64,000 bases of DNA from CADEDV01 sp964412375 (GCA_964412375.1 CAYPOD010000003.1:79441-143440); one strand, 5' to 3'; shown: positions 43,237 through 52,605, numbered from the stretch's first letter. Notes: a model not told the origin generated them from the letters alone. Numbers and translations are program-made.

Positions 43237-45798
43237 TTAGCGCCGCCTGAAGCGTATCCATTTTTCAAGCTCCACTGCATGAAAAACAACAGCGGCCCCG
43301 CCGATACAGATCAGTAATTCAGAAATTGTAAGCGGTTGTGTTTTAAATATTTCATTAGCTGCCGGCAGGTAAATGACAGCCAGTTGCAAGAGGAAAGTGA
43401 AAATGATGGCGATTGTGAGCAGCTTGTTGCTGTAAAGACCTTTTTGGTATATAAACTGGTAATCACTGCGTATAGCAAACACATGCCCCAACTGGGAAAG
43501 GGATAAGACGGTGAAAACCATGGTTTGCCAGCGGGGATTGTTTTCATGATAAGCCCATGCCTGCAGGCTTAGTGTGACAAAGGCCATGAGCAGTCCCACC
43601 CAAACAATATGGTAGCCTGTGCCGCCGGAAAACAGGCTTTCATTGGTTTTGCGGGGAGGCCGTTGCATGATATTCTTTTCAGCTTTTTCTGTAGTGAGGG
43701 CCAGTCCGGGGAGACCATCAGTCACAAGGTTGATCCAAAGGATATGGATAGGCAACAGTGGAATGGGTAAGCCAATCAACGGTGCCAGGATAATAGACCA
43801 TATCTCGGCCCCGTTGCAGGTCATGATGTATTTGACAAACTTGCGGATATTGTCATAAATGCGACGGCCTTCTTTTACAGCCTTTACTATGGTGGCAAAA
43901 TTATCATCTAACAAGATCATGTGTGAAGCTTCCTTGCTCACATCTGTGCCCGTGATGCCCATAGCCACACCAATATTGGCAGCTTTGAGAGAAGGAGCAT
44001 CATTCACACCATCACCTGTCATCGAAACAAAATGACCTTTGCGTTGCAGCGATCTTACAATATCTAATTTTTGTTGTGGTGACACTCTTGCATAAACCCT
44101 TATCTTTTCTACCTTTTCATCCAGCTCTTCGTTTGATAATGTGCTGAGTTCTTTCCCGGTGATGACAAGATCTTTTTCGGTCAGAATGCCGATCTCTCTT
44201 GCAATAGCGGCTGCGGTTTGCGGGTGGTCGCCGGTGATCATCACCGGGTTGATACCGGCAGTTTTACAATCTTTGATGGACTCTTTCACTTCTTCCCTTG
44301 GCGGGTCAATCATCCCAACAAGGCCCAGAAATTTCATTTCTTTTTCAATCTCACTGTAATCAAATGGCTGTGGAATTTCATCCAGGATGCGGAAAGCAAA
44401 TGCCAGAACACGGATACCGTTGGCAGCCATGGCGGCAGTTTCGGCAGCGATTTCATTGTTATTACCTGTTGAATCGAGGATTTGAGTTACAGATTCCGCC
44501 GCACCTTTCGTGATCGCAATAAACTTATCGTCATAGCGATGAACAGTGGTCATGGATTTCCTGTCTGAATCGAATGGCAACTCTGCCACCCGAGGCATTA
44601 CATTAACAATCGCATCAAGTTTTCCAATTCCATATTTCTCTTCAATATATTCTACAAGGGCAATTTCTGTCGGGTCACCAATAAATCCTGCTGTTGTTTT
44701 TTTGACATCATGATTCAATCCAATGGCGCATTGAAGAAGTGATAAGTCCGGCAACAAAGAGAGTGAAGGGCTTTTGTCAGACACGATTGTCACCTTCATT
44801 TTATTTTGCGTCAGAGTTCCTGTTTTGTCGGAACAAATAAAACTGACAGAACCGAGTGTTTCTACCGCAGGCAGTTTCCGGATCAGCGCATTTTTTTTCA
44901 CCAACCGGTTGGCCCCTCTTGACAAGGCAATAGTGATCAATGCAGGCAATGCTTCAGGAATAGCCGCTACGGCTAAAGAAATAGCCAGCAGCAGCATTTT
45001 CATCGGTTCTTCTCCCCGAAACAAACCAGCAATGAAAAGAGCAGCACAAATGAGCAAGATGAGATAAGAAAGTTTTTTTCCAAAATCATTCATCCGTTGT
45101 TGCAACGGTGTCTGGACTTCCTTTTCCTGCAGCATCCCGGCGATTTTCCCAATCTCTGTATGCATCCCGGTGGCAATAACAAGACCAGTGCCCCGGCCCG
45201 CAGTAATAAGGGTTCCTTTATAAGCCATATTTAGCCTGTCGCCGGTTGGCAGATCAGCATCACTGAGTTTTTCAATTGATTTGTCAACAGGGACCGATTC
45301 GCCGGTCAGCGAGGCTTCTTCAATCCTCAAAGAATGCGCTTCCATCAACCGCAGATCGGCAGGCACCAGGTCGCCGGCTTCCAGCAATACCACATCACCC
45401 GGCACCAGTTCACCGGCGGCAATATTTTCCGCTTTACCATCCCTGACCACTGTTGTGTGCGGAGCTGCCAATTTTTTTAAAGCATCCATTGCTTTTTCTG
45501 CACGATATTCCTGCACAAAACCCATGATGGCATTGAGCAACACGATTACGAGGATGATGATGGTGTCAGTAGCATCACCAACGATACCGGAAATAACTGC
45601 TGCTACGATGAGCACCAGGATCATGAAATCATAGAACTGGTGGAGGAAAAGCAACCAGGCAGGTCTCTTCTTTTTTTCCTGTAGTTCATTTCTGCCATAG
45701 CGGGTCTGCCGGTCCGGCACTTCTTCTGTGCGCAGTCCCTTTCGTCCCGACCCGGTCAGTTGTAAAGCTTTTTCTATGTCAAGGGTATGCCAGTTCAT
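43237..45798 (-). CDS. Calcium-type P-type ATPase (P2A, SERCA/PMR1-like)
   Basis: Ten-helix cation pump of 853 residues. The actuator motif is TGES in EASLTGESVPVDK; the phosphorylated residue is D324 in CSDKTGTLTQNKM; nucleotide-binding KGAAE and hinge TGDGVNDAPSL are present. Membrane signatures fit Ca2+ transport: PEALPALIT in M4 and NLVTDGLPGLAL in M6, which contains the SERCA-type N-x2-T-D ligands. It exports or sequesters Ca2+ at ATP expense. It follows a CaCA exchanger by 4 bases, so both a primary and a secondary cation exporter are made together within the Usp/HPF transcript. Confidence 0.9.
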   Translation of the reverse strand: MNWHTLDIEKALQLTGSGRKGLRTEEVPDRQTRYGRNELQEKKKRPAWLLFLHQFYDFMILVLIVAAVISGIVGDATDTIIILVIVLLNAIMGFVQEYRAEKAMDALKKLAAPHTTVVRDGKAENIAAGELVPGDVVLLEAGDLVPADLRLMEAHSLRIEEASLTGESVPVDKSIEKLSDADLPTGDRLNMAYKGTLITAGRGTGLVIATGMHTEIGKIAGMLQEKEVQTPLQQRMNDFGKKLSYLILLICAALFIAGLFRGEEPMKMLLLAISLAVAAIPEALPALITIALSRGANRLVKKNALIRKLPAVETLGSVSFICSDKTGTLTQNKMKVTIVSDKSPSLSLLPDLSLLQCAIGLNHDVKKTTAGFIGDPTEIALVEYIEEKYGIGKLDAIVNVMPRVAELPFDSDRKSMTTVHRYDDKFIAITKGAAESVTQILDSTGNNNEIAAETAAMAANGIRVLAFAFRILDEIPQPFDYSEIEKEMKFLGLVGMIDPPREEVKESIKDCKTAGINPVMITGDHPQTAAAIAREIGILTEKDLVITGKELSTLSNEELDEKVEKIRVYARVSPQQKLDIVRSLQRKGHFVSMTGDGVNDAPSLKAANIGVAMGITGTDVSKEASHMILLDDNFATIVKAVKEGRRIYDNIRKFVKYIMTCNGAEIWSIILAPLIGLPIPLLPIHILWINLVTDGLPGLALTTEKAEKNIMQRPPRKTNESLFSGGTGYHIVWVGLLMAFVTLSLQAWAYHENNPRWQTMVFTVLSLSQLGHVFAIRSDYQFIYQKGLYSNKLLTIAIIFTFLLQLAVIYLPAANEIFKTQPLTISELLICIGGAAVVFHAVELEKWIRFRRR

Positions 45799-45802
45799 TT
45801 TT

Positions 45803-46816
45803 TCAGGATGAATAGTGATACAGCAACAGGATATTGATGATATAAATAATGAAAATCAGTGCAGCATCCCATGCGAGAAAGTAACGTTTGCCCTTTGAAC
45901 GGAAAATGAGCCCGATAATAACAACAGCCGACATGATGATGGTAGCAAAAACAGAAAGAGTGTTCACTTCTGCAGCATCTTTCATGATATGCCCTTTTGT
46001 ATAGAACAGGTCATCCAGCGCCAGGATGAGAATATTGAAGATATTACTGCCCAGCAGACCTCCGACAGCCATATCAATGGAGCCCATTCTCACTGCAGCG
46101 ATAGAAACTGCTATCTCCGGCAAAGAGGTGGATGCAGCAAGAAAAAATGTGCCTACAAAAGACTTATTCAGCCCTGCGGCATCAGCAATGTGATCTGCAA
46201 AATAAGGTAGTGCCAGCGCTGCCACTACTATAATTCCTGCATAAAGAAAATAACGGCTGATGATCTTCCGGGATGATTGTTTCAGGTCAGCTTTGTGCGA
46301 CTCATTTTCGGGAATGGCAACACTATGGCGTTGCTCATTCTTATAAATGAGTTTCATGGAAACAAGGTAAGTAACGATGAAAGAAAGACTGGTGAGTCCT
46401 ATCCAGGAAGTGATTACCACATCTTCAGGCAGGAATAATGAAAAACCCGCCATGGTGATCAAGATGATGCCCAGGGCAGCGCTCAGCACATGATTTTGAG
46501 ATGCAATACTGAATAGAGGCTTGTGTTTGGGAACAAATGCATCCATCATGGCCAGTATGCCAAGGTTGAAAGCGCAACTGCCAAGAATATCACCCACAGC
46601 GAGGTCGGCCGATTGAACGATCGCTGATGAGCTGATGCCTACCATCAGTTCTGGCAATGAGGTGACGGAGGCCATCAATATCAGGCCCACCCATGCTTTG
46701 CCCCAGCCTTTTATTTCTGCCAACTGGTCACCGTACAAGGAAAGTTTTTTCCCGGCAAAAAAGATTACGGTTGCACAAAAGATGAAACCGGAAATATGCA
46801 AGAATATAGTATCCAT
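45803..46816 (-). CDS. CaCA-family Ca2+/Na+ or Ca2+/H+ antiporter (YrbG-like)
   Basis: Sodium/calcium exchanger family membrane protein of 337 residues with the two inverted alpha repeats that form the ion site: LPELMVGISSS followed by DILGSCAFN, and LPEIAVSIAAV followed by LLGSNIFN. A hydrophilic loop near residues 170-185 separates the halves. The coupling ion cannot be decided. Located directly before the P-type pump gene (4 bases) on the minus strand. In repeat 1 the usual GSNxFN is GSCAFN, a small variation. Confidence 0.88.
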   Translation of the reverse strand: MDTIFLHISGFIFCATVIFFAGKKLSLYGDQLAEIKGWGKAWVGLILMASVTSLPELMVGISSSAIVQSADLAVGDILGSCAFNLGILAMMDAFVPKHKPLFSIASQNHVLSAALGIILITMAGFSLFLPEDVVITSWIGLTSLSFIVTYLVSMKLIYKNEQRHSVAIPENESHKADLKQSSRKIISRYFLYAGIIVVAALALPYFADHIADAAGLNKSFVGTFFLAASTSLPEIAVSIAAVRMGSIDMAVGGLLGSNIFNILILALDDLFYTKGHIMKDAAEVNTLSVFATIIMSAVVIIGLIFRSKGKRYFLAWDAALIFIIYIINILLLYHYSS

Positions 46817-46854
46817 CAGGGTGGTGCTGTGGGTTTGATAATTGAAAAGCAGTT

Positions 46855-47175
46855 TTACTCACCTGTTTCTTTCCGGTTTTTATCCTGTAGTTTATTTTTT
46901 CTTTTCTTTAATTGTCTTTCTGCTGTTTCAACAGCCGCTAAGATCGCCTCTTCAAAAGTGGCGCATTGAGAAGTGGCGAGCAGGTCATTGCCGGGAACAG
47001 CTACACGGATGCTGCAGGTTTTTTCTTTGCCCGGACCGTTGTTATCTGTTTTCAGTGTCACTTCACAACTTATGATGCGGTCAGAAAAGCGGGACAATTT
47101 CTGAACTTTTTCATTGACAAAATCAGTCAGATCTTCTTTCGGTTTGAATCCAGGTGTTTGAATCTTGATATTCAT
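46855..47175 (-). CDS. HPF/RaiA-family ribosome hibernation factor (short form)
   Basis: Ribosome-associated protein of 106 residues, the size of short HPF/YfiA. The start MNIKIQTPGFKPKEDLTDFVNEKV and the strand IISCEVTLKTDN, followed by a conserved CSIRVAVPGNDL and a C-terminal helix FEEAILAAVETAERQLKKRKNK, fit the beta-alpha-beta-beta-beta-alpha fold that sits in the mRNA channel of the 30S subunit. It therefore blocks translation and protects idle ribosomes. It is embedded between UspA genes and the Ca2+ transport pair, supporting a dormancy program. Confidence 0.8.
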   Translation of the reverse strand: MNIKIQTPGFKPKEDLTDFVNEKVQKLSRFSDRIISCEVTLKTDNNGPGKEKTCSIRVAVPGNDLLATSQCATFEEAILAAVETAERQLKKRKNKLQDKNRKETGE

Positions 47176-47190
47176 ATCTCTTTATTTTTA

Positions 47191-48042
47191 TTATTTATCC
47201 TGTTCCGGAATAATCAGTAAAGGGTATTTTGTAATATAAGCCATATTGGTGGTAAAGCTCTGCCAGAAAAATTTTTCAAGCAGGCTTCTTTTTCTGCGCA
47301 CCATCACCACCATGTCATAGGAAATTTTTTTATGGAGGTTCTCCATCGTATGTATAATGGATTCTGTTCTCAGCAATTTGAATTGCAGCCCCGGGTATTT
47401 ACAGGTTTTTTGCATACGGGCTACATAGTCATTGAACCAGGTTTCTTCATTTTCTTTTTCTGATTCTATTGTATAAGCGCTGAGCAGGTGCACTACCGAT
47501 ACGGCAGCGTTGTATTTTTCAGCCAATTTCAGTGTAAAAGAAAGAGCAGTCTGGTCGGCTTCCGTATATCCTGCAGCAAATAATATCTGCCCCGGTTCTT
47601 TCCAGCTGAATTTTTCGGGTACGAGTAAAACCGGTATGTTGCTTTTGCCAACCACTCTTGTTGCCACCGAGCCAACCACCACTTTCCTGAGACCGCTGGC
47701 TCCCTGTGTTCCCATAACGATAAGGTCTATTTCATTGATTTGAGAATAGGCAATGAGATTCTTGATCAATGGTGAACGGCCAACAGCAGTGATGATAGTT
47801 ACAGCCGGCATGGCGGTATTCATTTTCTTTTTCAACCTTTCCAGTTTTTTTAAAAGGTTTGATTCTGTTTCTGCATTGAACGCTTTTCTCTTTTCAGCTG
47901 TTTCAACAAACGCACTGACTATAGGAGTAAAGCCATGATATAACACAACTGTTGCACCGGTTTTTGAAGCCAGGTTCATGGCATATAATAATGCCTTTTC
48001 GGCAGTTGATGAAAAATCGGTAGGAACGAGAATTCTTTTCAT
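47191..48042 (-). CDS. Two-domain universal stress protein (UspA), copy 1
   Basis: Tandem UspA of 283 residues. Domain 1 starts MKRILVPTDFSSTAEKALLYA and has the full ATP-binding motif G-2x-G-9x-G-S (GTQGASGLRKVVVGS, near residues 112-126). Domain 2 begins near residue 150 with a degenerate site (VRRKRSLLEKFFWQ), so it should not bind ATP. It is read from the same strand as three further tandem Usp genes (48060, 48960 and 49860) and lies 15 bases before the HPF gene. Ligand and targets are unknown. Confidence 0.88.
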   Translation of the reverse strand: MKRILVPTDFSSTAEKALLYAMNLASKTGATVVLYHGFTPIVSAFVETAEKRKAFNAETESNLLKKLERLKKKMNTAMPAVTIITAVGRSPLIKNLIAYSQINEIDLIVMGTQGASGLRKVVVGSVATRVVGKSNIPVLLVPEKFSWKEPGQILFAAGYTEADQTALSFTLKLAEKYNAAVSVVHLLSAYTIESEKENEETWFNDYVARMQKTCKYPGLQFKLLRTESIIHTMENLHKKISYDMVVMVRRKRSLLEKFFWQSFTTNMAYITKYPLLIIPEQDK

Positions 48043-48059
48043 GTGATCTGTTTTAAAAC

Positions 48060-48896
48060 TCAGGTATGAGCAATAAAAAGAGGGTTGTTTGTTTTTCGCA
48101 TCAGGATATCCGCCATACTGGTCTTGAACCAGCGGGACACCTGGCTTCGGCGATAGGCGCCCAGCACCACCAGTTCATGCTCGTTATTAGTTTCGAGGTA
48201 ATTCGGAATTTCCTCACGGGGATCACCTTTTATCACCACGAATCCAGCTTTTGGGAAATGTGCTTTGATAAAACTCCGGATAGGTTTATTGCCGGGCACA
48301 TGCAGGTTGGCGAGGAATTCTTCTTTTACGGTGAAAACTTCCACGGGCCCGAAGCCGGTGCTTCCAAACAAATAGCTGAACAATTTAACAGCATACACTC
48401 CTGACGGCTTGCCGTCATACAGTAGCACCACTTTTTCAGGTTGAATAAATTCGGGCGGCAACACTAAAACAGGACATTGCACATCACCCAGCAGGTCTTT
48501 AAGATAAGTGTCGGGCAATTTGCTGTATTCTTTTGTTGAGAATCTTTGGCGGCCGATTATCAGCAAATCGGCAAACATACTGTCCCGGATAAGTTCTTTA
48601 ACAGCGTATCTTTCTTCTGTATTTACAATATATCCTACAGCATTTTTTGCACAGGCACGCTGAAACTGCTGCACGGCGATGTCTCTTTTCTTTTTGTCAA
48701 TGTCTTTCATCCGTTTGGCCTGGCCGGGAATGCGTCTTGACTTTGCAGCAATGGCCGAACTTTGACGACGATCACGGGGATCGCTTAAAAACACGGCCGA
48801 AAGATCAGCTTTAGCAGCTTTTGCAGCATGTATAGCATAGGCTAATGTGGCAGCAGAAATTTTAAAACCATCAAAAACAACCAGGAATCTTTTCAT
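48060..48896 (-). CDS. Two-domain universal stress protein, second subtype
   Basis: UspA tandem of 278 residues in a different subtype. It begins MKRFLVVFDGFKISAATLAYA; domain 1 lacks the G-2x-G-9x-G-S motif (IIGRQRFSTKEYSKLPD) but has CPVLVLPPE. Domain 2 starts at VVLLYDGKPSGVYAVKLF and has GAYRRSQVSRWFKTS, in which the second Gly is Arg. Shared spellings (YDGxPS-VYA and CPV-V-PE) link it to the distant copy at 62898-63719. It lies 17 bases upstream of copy 1 and is probably in the same transcript. ATP binding is doubtful in both domains. Confidence 0.85.
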   Translation of the reverse strand: MKRFLVVFDGFKISAATLAYAIHAAKAAKADLSAVFLSDPRDRRQSSAIAAKSRRIPGQAKRMKDIDKKKRDIAVQQFQRACAKNAVGYIVNTEERYAVKELIRDSMFADLLIIGRQRFSTKEYSKLPDTYLKDLLGDVQCPVLVLPPEFIQPEKVVLLYDGKPSGVYAVKLFSYLFGSTGFGPVEVFTVKEEFLANLHVPGNKPIRSFIKAHFPKAGFVVIKGDPREEIPNYLETNNEHELVVLGAYRRSQVSRWFKTSMADILMRKTNNPLFIAHT

Positions 48897-48959
48897 TGCT
48901 GTTTATTTTCAAGATCAGAATGTTGCATTATTCACAAAACAGGTGGATCTCTTATGTAA

Positions 48960-49808
48960 TTATGTGGCAGGTATAGCCAGCACGGGAACAGTGGAATGAT
49001 ATACCATTTTCTTTGTTACACTTTTTTGAAATATTCTTTCCCAGAATCCCCTTGGCCAGGTAATCATCGCTGCCAGGTCGGTATCGTTAACTGCATGGTA
49101 CAATTCAATGGCATGTTCAAATTCCCTGCCTTCAATCAGTTCTCCTTTAAACGTATGTGAAGGGAATGTTTTCTGTAAAAACCGGAGATAATTTTCCATG
49201 TTGCGCTGGCCATCCAGGTAGTCAACCGCCGTCGCTTTATCAGTGTCCACAAAAACGACAGCATGCACCGCTGCGGAAAAAATAGCGGCGAAATCCATAA
49301 CGGGTTGCAGCAACCTTATGTCTTTCTCAAAAGTGTTGGTGGCAAACAATATTTTATCAGGCTCTTCCATTACATACTCTTCAGGAACCACCAGCACAGG
49401 AACAGTGGAGGAAGCCACCACATCCGCCGCATTAGTGCCGATCAGTTTACTCCGTAAATAACCGGCGCCACGGGTGCCCATTACAATCAGGGAAATATCA
49501 TAAAGTTTGCAGGCATACCGGGCGGCTTCAGTGGGCATACCTTCATCGAGGATCACTTCTGTTTTAATGCCTGGATACACATTAGTTACACTTTTCCGGA
49601 AAATTTCCAGTTGTTTCATGGCCGCTTCTTTTTCATCCATGAACTGCTGCTCAACTACAGAAGAGGGCAAAACAATTTCTGTGGCCCCGGCTTCCATGGC
49701 ATAAAGAAAATAGATGGTGCCGCCGGATCGTTTGGCAATTTCTGCAGCATAAATAGCCGCCTTGGCTGCATTATCAGAAAAATCAGTTGGTACAAGAATC
49801 TTTTGCAT
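48960..49808 (-). CDS. Two-domain universal stress protein, ATP-binding type
   Basis: 282 residues starting MQKILVPTDFSDNAAKAAIYAAE. Domain 1 has a complete nucleotide motif, GTRGAGYLRSKLIGT (G-2x-G-9x-G-T). Domain 2 has lost it (MITWPRGFWERIFQKS). It belongs to the same subtype as the copies at 47191 and 49860. A gap of 63 bases separates it from the next gene downstream and 51 bases from the gene upstream, so an internal promoter is possible though none is clear. ATP binding in domain 1 is predicted from the motif. Confidence 0.87.
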   Translation of the reverse strand: MQKILVPTDFSDNAAKAAIYAAEIAKRSGGTIYFLYAMEAGATEIVLPSSVVEQQFMDEKEAAMKQLEIFRKSVTNVYPGIKTEVILDEGMPTEAARYACKLYDISLIVMGTRGAGYLRSKLIGTNAADVVASSTVPVLVVPEEYVMEEPDKILFATNTFEKDIRLLQPVMDFAAIFSAAVHAVVFVDTDKATAVDYLDGQRNMENYLRFLQKTFPSHTFKGELIEGREFEHAIELYHAVNDTDLAAMITWPRGFWERIFQKSVTKKMVYHSTVPVLAIPAT

Positions 49809-49859
49809 AAAATATTCTTTCGTTCATGAATAAATTGTTGTGAGCCGGTTGCATAAAGC

Positions 49860-50696
49860 CTATTGTTTGCCAAACACCAACAATGGAACCGTGGCACGGA
49901 AAGAAAATTCTTCTGCTTTGCTGGACAGGAACAATTTTCCAAAGAATCCCCTTTTTTGATTGGTAAACATTACTACCACAGAGGGCTTGAATGTTTTTAC
50001 CTGGTCCTGCAGGTTGCGGATAAGAGTATGTGCTACGTTGGTTTTTTCAACATGCAACTTCATGTCATACCTGAACTGTTTGCGAAAAGCGGTTTCAATT
50101 AGTTGCTGGTCAACGATCAGTTCTTCCGGCCAGGCAAAATGCAGCACATCAACCGCTGCTTTCAATGGTTTTGCAAAAGCAACCACTTTATCTGCTTCTT
50201 TTGTATAGTTTTTAAAGTCGGATGCATAGAGCACTTTTTTGATTGCAGAAGCCCTGTAGTTATGCGGTATTGCCACTACCGGCACTGGCGATTTGGTGAT
50301 GAGGTTACCTGTGTTGGTGCCAAAAATCTTTTTGAGTTTGCCGGCGCCCCGGGTACTGATGCAGATATAATCAAATCCGCTGTTGTTTTTGCAATAGTCC
50401 AGCAGGGCCACATCGGCAGCTACACTTTGAATGACAACAAAAGAATGCTTGCCGGGCTTCTTCTTCATAGAGCGATAAACGTCTGCTGTGAACCGTTTAA
50501 TCTTCTCCCGGGTTTCAGCAAGCCGGGTGCCACAATATTCATCAAAGTAGGAATCCGACCAGCCTACTGGCTTTAATAAATACAAAGCATGGATGAATAC
50601 CAGTTCCAACGGTTGCTGGCTGGCCCACTGAATGGCAAATCGCATTCCCGCTTTTGAATTGGCGGAAAAATCTGTTGTAACTAATACTTTTTTCAT
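49860..50696 (-). CDS. Two-domain universal stress protein, first gene of the tandem array
   Basis: 278 residues beginning MKKVLVTTDFSANSKAGMRFA. Domain 1 has STRGAGKLKKIFGTNTG, where the leading Gly of the ATP motif is Ser and the last G-S is Thr-Asn, so nucleotide binding is uncertain. Domain 2 ends in MFTNQKRGFFGKLFLSS. It is the promoter-proximal gene of the array that continues through three more Usps, HPF, the CaCA exchanger and the Ca2+ pump, and a TGA-N6-TCA box lies upstream (50746-50757). All these genes run in one direction with small gaps. Confidence 0.86.
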   Translation of the reverse strand: MKKVLVTTDFSANSKAGMRFAIQWASQQPLELVFIHALYLLKPVGWSDSYFDEYCGTRLAETREKIKRFTADVYRSMKKKPGKHSFVVIQSVAADVALLDYCKNNSGFDYICISTRGAGKLKKIFGTNTGNLITKSPVPVVAIPHNYRASAIKKVLYASDFKNYTKEADKVVAFAKPLKAAVDVLHFAWPEELIVDQQLIETAFRKQFRYDMKLHVEKTNVAHTLIRNLQDQVKTFKPSVVVMFTNQKRGFFGKLFLSSKAEEFSFRATVPLLVFGKQ

Positions 50697-50714
50697 ATCG
50701 TTGATTTTATAAAG

Positions 50715-50757
50715 CGAAAATAAATGAGACCGGAAGGTTGGAACATGAGCCAGGTCA
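50715..50757 (-). promoter_or_regulatory. Candidate promoter with CRP/FNR-type box upstream of the Usp operon
   Basis: Box TGAGCCAGGTCA (50746-50757), flanked as ATGA-N6-TCAT, is a perfect inverted repeat of the CRP/FNR family shape TGA-N6-TCA. On the minus strand TATTTTCG (50722-50715) matches five of the six fixed bases of TAnnTTTG. The box centre is 36.5 bases from the far edge of that element, close to a class II activator geometry. The gene starts at 50696. Confidence 0.35.
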
Positions 50758-50870
50758 TTCTGCTAATTGACTTCAACCTGAATTTGTTGTACGTAAAGAA
50801 TATTATATCTCAGCTTTCTGTTATATTTCAGAAATAGCCACTTAGATATTTTCTTAAAAATATAGAATAT

Positions 50871-51668
50871 TCATTCATAACCGGACAGCACTTCATCTTT
50901 AAATTTTTCTAACCGCCTGGCCAGTGTCCTTTTCCTGTTTCTTTTGGCGGTCATCCACCTTCGGCTGTAACTTCTTATCTGCAGTTTTTCTTCCATACTG
51001 ATGGAAGCCTGAAGTGATAACCGGGACAGGGCTGTGCAGATATCATTAAAAATACCTAAAGACTGGGCCAGGGTTTCTGCTTTTTTCAGGTCATTTCTTT
51101 GCCTAAATATATACCCGGATACAATATGTTGCTGATGTAAAAGCCTGGAGATATAGATGAGATCTTTGAGTGCCTTCCGGATTGTATGCAGATTCTTATC
51201 AGTAAAGGCATTATTTAGTATAATCGAATAAATTTTCTTTTTTTTAGCAGTAAAGAAATATTGAAGCATTTGCTCATTCAGTTGCAAGGGCAGCAGTTTA
51301 ATAATTTTCGCTTCTTCCCTGTTTAATTTTTCATCTGTAAGTATATATTGTTTCCATCTTTTATGTGTTGACAGGCCGGTCTTGGGCATGTTTATGCTGT
51401 GATTTGCACCCAGCCTTTGCTGGTGAAGTTGTTCATCCCTGATCTGACCAACAAAACGGTACATCTTTTTAATTGATCCCGGTAGTTTTAATTGAGTTTT
51501 GATTTGGTTGTTTGCAGATAGCAGCCGCAACAATGCCCTTAATTTTTTTACTTCAACCCTGAAGTGGTGAATAGCCTGTTCGCTACCGGTTTTGCTGATT
51601 TGCCGGCTATATTTTTTCAACCGGATGAAATGTGAATGAATGATATTGTTTAACTGCTGTTTATTCAT
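50871..51668 (-). CDS. CHAD-domain protein
   Basis: CHAD (conserved histidine alpha-helical domain) protein of 265 residues. The opening QAIHHFRVEVKKLRALLRLLS matches the CHAD first-helix motif with its His and basic residues; further His- and Lys/Arg-rich helices follow, including LHTIRKALKDLIYISRLLH. CHAD domains bind polyphosphate and often sit next to or within polyP-related enzymes. Here the gene overlaps the PfkB-family kinase by 8 bases, indicating translational coupling. The start at 51668 (MNKQQLNN) is inferred; a longer start at 51713 would extend further into the upstream gene. Function is unknown. Confidence 0.78.
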   Translation of the reverse strand: MNKQQLNNIIHSHFIRLKKYSRQISKTGSEQAIHHFRVEVKKLRALLRLLSANNQIKTQLKLPGSIKKMYRFVGQIRDEQLHQQRLGANHSINMPKTGLSTHKRWKQYILTDEKLNREEAKIIKLLPLQLNEQMLQYFFTAKKKKIYSIILNNAFTDKNLHTIRKALKDLIYISRLLHQQHIVSGYIFRQRNDLKKAETLAQSLGIFNDICTALSRLSLQASISMEEKLQIRSYSRRWMTAKRNRKRTLARRLEKFKDEVLSGYE

Positions 51669-52605
51669 GCAGTTGATTTTTTTTACGGATAAGCGAAAAC
51701 AGGTGATCAGCATCCTGTTTCCTGCACAATTCTGTTCCGGGGTTCATAGTTGCTGCTGTGCCGCAGGCCACACCGTATTGGGCGGCTTCAAGCAGCGACT
51801 TATTATTTGCAAGGGCCAATACGATACCTGCCACCATACTGTCGCCGGCGCCAACAGTGCTTTTTTTCGGAACAGCCGGAGGAATGATATGCTGAACCTC
51901 ATTTTCTGTAACCAGCATAGCGCCGTCTTTGCCCATTGAAACCAGCATTATGCCGCAATTACTTTTTTGCATTAATGTTCTTGCTGTAGTTGCTATATCC
52001 TCCGGCTTAATCCATGCTTTTCCGGACAAAAAGCTTAGTTCTCCAAGATTGGGCTTAAGGAGAAAAACAGGTGCCGTGATTGCCATTTTCAGCGCTTCCC
52101 CTGAAGTGTCTACAATATACCGGGCTTTCTTTTTGGCAGCAATTTCACCAATCTTAGCCAGCACTTCAGCAGGCATTCCCGGCGGAAGGCTTCCGCTGCA
52201 TACAATATAATTGGGGGATTCGGCCTGCTCCAAGGCATTCAGCAGGTTGAGCCATTCTTTTTCATTGATAGCAGGACCTGGCATGCCAAAGCGATATTGC
52301 CGGTTGGTTGAACTTTCCAGGACGATTAGGTTTTCACGGGTGTGGTCATTGATCTCAGTTACGAGTGAGCTAACGTTTTCTTTTGCCAGCAACTCAGTAA
52401 AAAACCTGCCACTATGACCACCTGCCGGGTATAGCGCAGTGGCCTCTCCGCCTAATTTTTTAATAGCTCTTGCTACATTTATACCACCTCCGCCTGGCTC
52501 AAACACAGGACTGCTGCAACGAAGCTTTTTCTCCGGTAATAGAGTTTCCACTATTGTGCTTTTATCAATGGCAGGGTTTAAGGTAATAGTGATTATGGAA
52601 TACAT
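51661..52605 (-). CDS. PfkB-family sugar-phosphate kinase (phosphofructokinase-type)
   Basis: Ribokinase-fold kinase of 314 residues: an N-terminal ITLNPAIDKSTIV with the TLNPA-D signature of 1-phosphofructokinase/Pfk-2/LacC enzymes, the glycine box EPGGGGINVARAIKKLGG near residues 35-52 and the catalytic block STVGAGDSMVAGIV, whose Asp is the base. Substrate could be fructose-6-phosphate, fructose-1-phosphate or tagatose-6-phosphate. Its position in a stress island resembles E. coli PfkB-type stand-by glycolysis, but that is inference. It is coupled with the CHAD gene. Confidence 0.83.
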   Translation of the reverse strand: MYSIITITLNPAIDKSTIVETLLPEKKLRCSSPVFEPGGGGINVARAIKKLGGEATALYPAGGHSGRFFTELLAKENVSSLVTEINDHTRENLIVLESSTNRQYRFGMPGPAINEKEWLNLLNALEQAESPNYIVCSGSLPPGMPAEVLAKIGEIAAKKKARYIVDTSGEALKMAITAPVFLLKPNLGELSFLSGKAWIKPEDIATTARTLMQKSNCGIMLVSMGKDGAMLVTENEVQHIIPPAVPKKSTVGAGDSMVAGIVLALANNKSLLEAAQYGVACGTAATMNPGTELCRKQDADHLFSLIRKKNQLHE

